DNA of 9,289 bases from Rhizobium sp. Q54. GTDB lineage: Bacteria; Pseudomonadota; Alphaproteobacteria; Rhizobiales; Beijerinckiaceae. The stretch is taken from the NCBI GenBank assembly GCA_945903655.1, contig CAMDOY010000125.1, forward strand, positions 1 to 9,289. Reading direction: 5' to 3'. Position 1 is the stretch's first letter. The number at the start of each line of letters is the position of its first letter. The translations under genes were made by a program, and so were the position numbers. The notes below the pieces were generated by a model. That model saw only the letters and a list, made by a program, of their open reading frames with translations, had not been told where the DNA came from and made no database searches. Below are positions 6,087 to 9,289 of the stretch, in pieces.

Positions 6087-7496
6087 GGACCGGTTGTAGA
6101 CATCCTCCAGGCGAACGATATCGTCCTCGCCCAGATAGGAACCCGTCTGCACCTCGATCAATTCAAGATTGATCTTGCCGGGGTTGACCAGCCGGTGAAC
6201 GCAGCCGATGGGCAGGAAAATGGATTCATTCTCATGAATGCATTTCACCTCCTCGTTGATCGTCACCTCCGCCGTGCCGCGCACCACCACCCAATGCTCC
6301 GCACGGTGGAAGTGCTTTTGCAGGGACAGGCGACCATCGGGGCGCACAACGATGCGCTTGACCTGATGGCGCTCGCCCGCATCGATGGACTGGTAATGTC
6401 CCCAGGGGCGATAGACCCGCTTATGCTCGACCGCCTCCTGCCGTCCGCGTGACTTCAATTCGGCGACGAGATTCTTGACCTTGTCGGCATGGGCGGCGTT
6501 CAGCACGAGAACGGCGTCCTGCGTCGTCACCACAATCACGTCGCTGACGCCAATCACCGCCGTCAACTGATCAGGCGAGCGCACGAGGACATTTTGCGCG
6601 CCCAAAACGAGACCATCCCCCTGGATGCAGTTTCCATCCCCATCATGGTCGGACAACTCCATCACCGTCGACCACGCCCCCACATCCGACCAGCCGATAT
6701 CGGCGGGAAGCACAACGGCGCGCCTTGTGTGCTCCATCACAGCGTAATCGATGGAGGTCTTGGGCGATGCGCCCATGGCCTCGGCGTCGAGAACCCGGAA
6801 TTGCAGATCAAGCCTGGACGCGGCGACCGCCTGCGCGGCGGCTGCGGCGATCTCGGGCTGGAAGGCCTGCAACTCCTCCCGCATGACATCAGCCCGAAAG
6901 AGGAAATTGCCGGAATTCCAGAGATAGCCCTCGGCCACATAGGCCCGGGCCTTCTCCTCGGTCGGTTTCTCGATGAAGGCCGCCACCCGACGGGCCGCCG
7001 AGCCGCGGCTCACAGATTCGCCCGGATGGATATAGCCATAACCTGTGGCGGGATGGTCGGGCTCTATGCCGAGGGTGACGATGAACCCATCCGCCGCCGC
7101 TGCGCCAGCCTCGACACAGAGCGCAGCGAAGGCCTCGGGCTTTCGAACGATATGATCGGCGGCGAAAATGCCCACGATGGTCTGCGGCCCCCGCAGCAAG
7201 GCCAGCTCCGCCGCAATCCCCATGGCGGTGGCGGAGTCACGGCGCAGGGGCTCAAGGACGATCTCCGCCTCCATGCCGATCTTGGCGAGCTGCTCGGCGA
7301 CGAGGAAGCGATATTCCACATTGGTCAGAACCACCGGCCGCTCAAAATGGGGGGATGCGAGCGACAGAATCGTGCGCTGGAACGTGGAGAGCGGATCGAG
7401 CAGCGGGATGAATTGCTTGGGGAGGCTCTCACGGGATTCCGGCCACATCCGGGTGCCGGAACCGCCACACATGATAACAGGGAGAATCTTCTGCAT
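6084..7496 (-). CDS. manC: Mannose-1-phosphate guanylyltransferase / mannose-6-phosphate isomerase (bifunctional, type II PMI)
   Basis: The 470-residue protein has the usual two-domain plan of the ManC/AlgA/XanB/CpsB/NoeJ family. The N-terminal nucleotidyltransferase makes GDP-mannose from mannose-1-phosphate and GTP: GGSGTRMWPESR (11-22) with PKQF (26-29), EPLRRDSATA (82-91), FIEKP (174-178) and WNSGNFLF (193-200). The C-terminal cupin isomerase begins near RPWGHYQSID (363-372) and carries H395-F-H397 with E400 and H434 as likely metal ligands; the middle residue of the usual HHH run is Phe, but the HxH ligands remain. GDP-mannose feeds LPS, exopolysaccharide or GDP-fucose and rhamnose pathways, which fits the neighbouring lptE and exporter. 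The ATG start at 7496 has GAGG 4 bases upstream (7501-7504 on the plus strand). The gene runs convergent to the exporter with 12 bases between stops. Whether isomerase activity is used in vivo is not known from sequence. Confidence 0.95.
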   Translation of the reverse strand: MQKILPVIMCGGSGTRMWPESRESLPKQFIPLLDPLSTFQRTILSLASPHFERPVVLTNVEYRFLVAEQLAKIGMEAEIVLEPLRRDSATAMGIAAELALLRGPQTIVGIFAADHIVRKPEAFAALCVEAGAAAADGFIVTLGIEPDHPATGYGYIHPGESVSRGSAARRVAAFIEKPTEEKARAYVAEGYLWNSGNFLFRADVMREELQAFQPEIAAAAAQAVAASRLDLQFRVLDAEAMGASPKTSIDYAVMEHTRRAVVLPADIGWSDVGAWSTVMELSDHDGDGNCIQGDGLVLGAQNVLVRSPDQLTAVIGVSDVIVVTTQDAVLVLNAAHADKVKNLVAELKSRGRQEAVEHKRVYRPWGHYQSIDAGERHQVKRIVVRPDGRLSLQKHFHRAEHWVVVRGTAEVTINEEVKCIHENESIFLPIGCVHRLVNPGKINLELIEVQTGSYLGEDDIVRLEDVYNRS

Positions 7497-7663
7497 GGAG
7501 CCTCACGGACTGAGTCTATCAACGATAATTATCATGCCGAGCCGCTCTCACAAACCGACGTAGGGTCTGCTGACAACAGCCTAGCCGCTCGGCCTGGCGC
7601 AAAACGCCCCGTCCGCCGAAACGTTCCGCCCGCCGCTTTGGGCGCCCCCGCCTGGCCCGGGGC
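7497..7663 (-). promoter_or_regulatory. manC upstream region with AT-rich palindrome GATAATTATC
   Basis: The perfect 10-base palindrome GATAATTATC lies at 7524-7533, 27 bases upstream of the manC ATG, in an otherwise GC-rich gap. On the minus strand GATAAT matches the -10 consensus at five of six bases, so the element may be a -10 box, an operator, or both; TTGTGA upstream is at a poor spacing for a -35. The half further from manC (7597-7663) has GC-rich inverted repeats just after the Bug gene stop (GGCCCCGGGCC) without a T-run. Confidence 0.35.
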
Positions 7664-8644
7664 CTAGTCCATCTCGAGCTTGCGGGCGGCCACCAGCGCC
7701 GTCCATTTGGCGATGTCCTTTTTCACATAGTCGGTGAACTCGGCGGGGCTCATGGGCATGGTCTCCAGCGCTTCGCTGGACAGTCGCTGCTTGAGTTCAG
7801 GCGAATTGATGAGCTTGTTAATCTCGGCGTTGAGCCGCTCGGTGATGGCGGGCGGCATGTTGGGTGGGCCCATGATGCCATACCATTGCACCCCGTCGAA
7901 CCCGGGAAGACCCAGCTCCTCCAGGGTCGGAACCTCCGGCAGAAGGGGGTGGCGGCGTGCGCCCGTCACCGCCAGAGGCCGCAGCTTGTCGGCCTTGATC
8001 TGGGACAGGGCGGCGGCGAGGCCGGGGAAGAGCACCTGTGTATGGTTGCCCAGCACATCCATGATGGCCGGCGAAATGCCGCGATAGGGCACATGGCTCA
8101 TGGAGGTCTGGGTGGCCTCCTTGAATTGCTCCATCACCAGATGGGTGAGGGTGCCCGCGCCAGCGCTGCCATAGCTGAGCCCGGTGGGGTTGGCCTTGGC
8201 ATAGGCGACGAGCTCCTTGACCGACTTCACCGGCGTCTCCGGCGAGACCACCAGCACATTGGGCGTGCCGCCGACCATGCCGATGGCGGTGAAACCCTTC
8301 ACCGCATCATAGGGCAGCTTGCGGACCGCCGGATTGGTGCCGTGGGTGCCCACATAGCCCAGCATGAGCGTATAGCCGTCAGGCGCCGCCCTGGTCACAG
8401 CCTGAGAGGCGATGAGGCCTCCGCCCCCGCTCTGGTTCTCGATGACAAAGGCCTGCCCCAGCACCTCACCGAGGCGTTCGCCCATGGTGCGGGCGACCAG
8501 ATCCACCCCGCCGCCGGGGGCGACCGGCGCGACGATCTTGATGGTGCGCGACGGCCAGACCTCCTGCGCGCGCCCGGTCATAGGCCAGAGCGCGGTCGCT
8601 GCGGCGAGGGAAACGCCGCCTGTCAAAGCCTGTCTGCGGTTCAT
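7664..8644 (-). CDS. Bug-family (TctC-like) periplasmic solute-binding protein
   Basis: This 326-residue protein is of full length for the Bug family, the binding-protein component of tripartite tricarboxylate transporters. An N-terminal signal sequence with a twin-arginine-like start (N2-R3-R4-Q-A-L7), an Ala-rich hydrophobic stretch and a likely cleavage near GRA-Q27 points to export to the periplasm, perhaps by Tat. Family landmarks are WPSRTIKIVAP (30-40), PGGGVDLVAR (43-52), PDGYTLMLG (88-96), YGSAGAGT (158-165) and the ligand-loop VPYRG (185-189). Bug proteins bind small carboxylates or similar solutes, but the ligand cannot be told from sequence. The ATG start has AGGAG 7 bases upstream (plus-strand 8652-8656). 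No TctA or TctB membrane gene is in the window, as is usual for the many orphan Bug genes. A second, diverged Bug gene lies 141 bases upstream on the same strand. Confidence 0.93.
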   Translation of the reverse strand: MNRRQALTGGVSLAAATALWPMTGRAQEVWPSRTIKIVAPVAPGGGVDLVARTMGERLGEVLGQAFVIENQSGGGGLIASQAVTRAAPDGYTLMLGYVGTHGTNPAVRKLPYDAVKGFTAIGMVGGTPNVLVVSPETPVKSVKELVAYAKANPTGLSYGSAGAGTLTHLVMEQFKEATQTSMSHVPYRGISPAIMDVLGNHTQVLFPGLAAALSQIKADKLRPLAVTGARRHPLLPEVPTLEELGLPGFDGVQWYGIMGPPNMPPAITERLNAEINKLINSPELKQRLSSEALETMPMSPAEFTDYVKKDIAKWTALVAARKLEMD

Positions 8645-8696
8645 TGGGGGTCTCCTGGGACGCGCCGTGATTCACGAAGCGCATAACTATCCGAAA

Positions 8697-8729
8697 GCGC
8701 CGCATTTTCCGAGTCACGCTTTGCGGCGC
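8697..8729. terminator. Hairpin between the two Bug genes
   Basis: GCGCCGCA (8697-8704) and TGCGGCGC (8722-8729) form a perfect 8-base stem with a 17-base loop. A competing stem, AAAGCG (8694-8699) with CGCTTT (8717-8722), overlaps it. For minus-strand transcripts only TTT follows the main stem, so it would be at best a weak terminator or attenuator after the upstream Bug gene. Confidence 0.35.
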
Positions 8730-8785
8730 AAGACGTCAAGCCACGGATGCCTCAGCCAGATCGGCGCCGCGAAGCCCCCAAGCGC

Positions 8786-9289
8786 TCAATCGGTCAGGAG
8801 CTTGCGGTATTTCTCGACCTCGCGCGGCACCAGCGCCTCCACATAGGGCGGGTCGAACTCCTGCCCCGCCGCGACCACCGCGGAGAGTTCCGACAGGCGC
8901 TTACGATAGGCCGGGTCTTCGGAGGCCTTGCGCAGGGCCTCGTTCAGGCGGGCGACGATGGGCCCGGGCGTATCCTTCGGCACGAAGAGCGCGTTCCAGC
9001 CCTCGCCCTGAAACTCGGGGATGCCGCCCTCGACCGCCGTCGGCACATTGGGCAGGGTCGGCAGGCGCTGGGCGGAGGCCACGACCAGCCCCTTCACCGC
9101 GCCGCCCTCGATGGACCCCGCAAGGGAGGTTGCGGTGTCGCAGACCCCATCGAGATGCCCGCCCATGAGATCGTTCAAAGCAGGCCCCGCGCCCCGATAG
9201 CTCACCATGTTCACGTCGATCTTGGTGGCGGCGAGAAACTGCCTGCAAATGAGATAGTTGGAAGACCCCACGCCCGCATGGCCGAGGCT
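8786..9289 (-). CDS. Bug-family solute-binding protein, C-terminal part (5' end outside window)
   Basis: The frame is open from the right edge to TGA at 8786 and gives the last 167 residues of a second Bug protein. The first visible residues, SLGHAGVGSSNYL, match the Bug GSAGxGS segment, followed by VSYRGAGPALNDLMGGHLD, TLPNVPTAVEGG and the helix ARLNEALRKA, all in family order. The true start lies outside the window; a GTG at 9269-9271 is internal and should not be taken as the start. It is clearly diverged from the neighbouring Bug protein (I judge well under half identical), so the pair is not a recent duplication and probably binds different ligands. Transcription runs toward the other Bug gene and manC, but the 141-base gap with a hairpin leaves co-transcription open. 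Confidence 0.9.
   Translation of the reverse strand, partial: SLGHAGVGSSNYLICRQFLAATKIDVNMVSYRGAGPALNDLMGGHLDGVCDTATSLAGSIEGGAVKGLVVASAQRLPTLPNVPTAVEGGIPEFQGEGWNALFVPKDTPGPIVARLNEALRKASEDPAYRKRLSELSAVVAAGQEFDPPYVEALVPREVEKYRKLLTD

Noticed and set aside
6489..7667. Plus-strand 392-codon open frame opposite manC
   Set aside because: The minus strand encodes a full-length ManC with all motifs; this frame is an antisense shadow with Arg, Gly and His bias.
7886..8686. Plus-strand 266-codon open frame opposite the Bug gene
   Set aside because: The Bug protein on the minus strand has a good ribosome site, signal peptide and family motifs; the plus frame has none.

Overview
The window is GC-rich, and the coding style and gene families point to an alphaproteobacterium, most likely of the Hyphomicrobiales type. 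The clues are an alphaproteobacterial-type LptE with a CFQPMYG-like mature start, Bug-family binding proteins in tandem, and a serralysin-like RTX protein. This placement is inferred from gene content only. No rRNA, tRNA, IS element, integrase or CRISPR array is visible.

Layout. Positions 1-3080 (minus strand) hold the first 1026 codons of a very large RTX protein whose 3' end lies outside the window. It starts with a metzincin (peptidase M10) domain carrying HExxHxxGxxH, followed by the M10 C-terminal region and about 700 residues of calcium-binding nonapeptide repeats with one HCBP-related insert. A divergent, mostly non-coding gap follows (3081-3594). Then come two plus-strand genes: an LptE-type lipoprotein (3595-4113) and an MsbA-type ABC exporter half-transporter (4278-6071). 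Convergent with these, with only 12 bases between the stop codons, is a bifunctional mannose-1-phosphate guanylyltransferase/mannose-6-phosphate isomerase (6084-7496, minus). Upstream of it on the same strand are two Bug-type periplasmic solute-binding proteins, one complete (7664-8644) and one running off the right edge (8786-9289).

How the genes fit together. LptE, the ABC exporter and ManC-type enzyme all suit outer-membrane lipopolysaccharide or exopolysaccharide production: GDP-mannose supply, lipid-linked export and LPS insertion. The RTX metalloprotease-like protein would be a separately secreted surface or extracellular product; no type I secretion genes are in view. The Bug pair has no membrane partners here and looks like part of a separate uptake or sensing module.

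The most interesting points are the altered Met-turn of the metzincin domain (Leu where Met is expected, and the order of Ser-Tyr swapped), the young in-frame duplications in the RTX region (an exact 300-base period and a 108-base tandem copy), the TTG start of lptE overlapping the stop of a 15-codon upstream frame, and an isolated AT-rich palindrome just upstream of manC. I did not find a convincing wholly new system.
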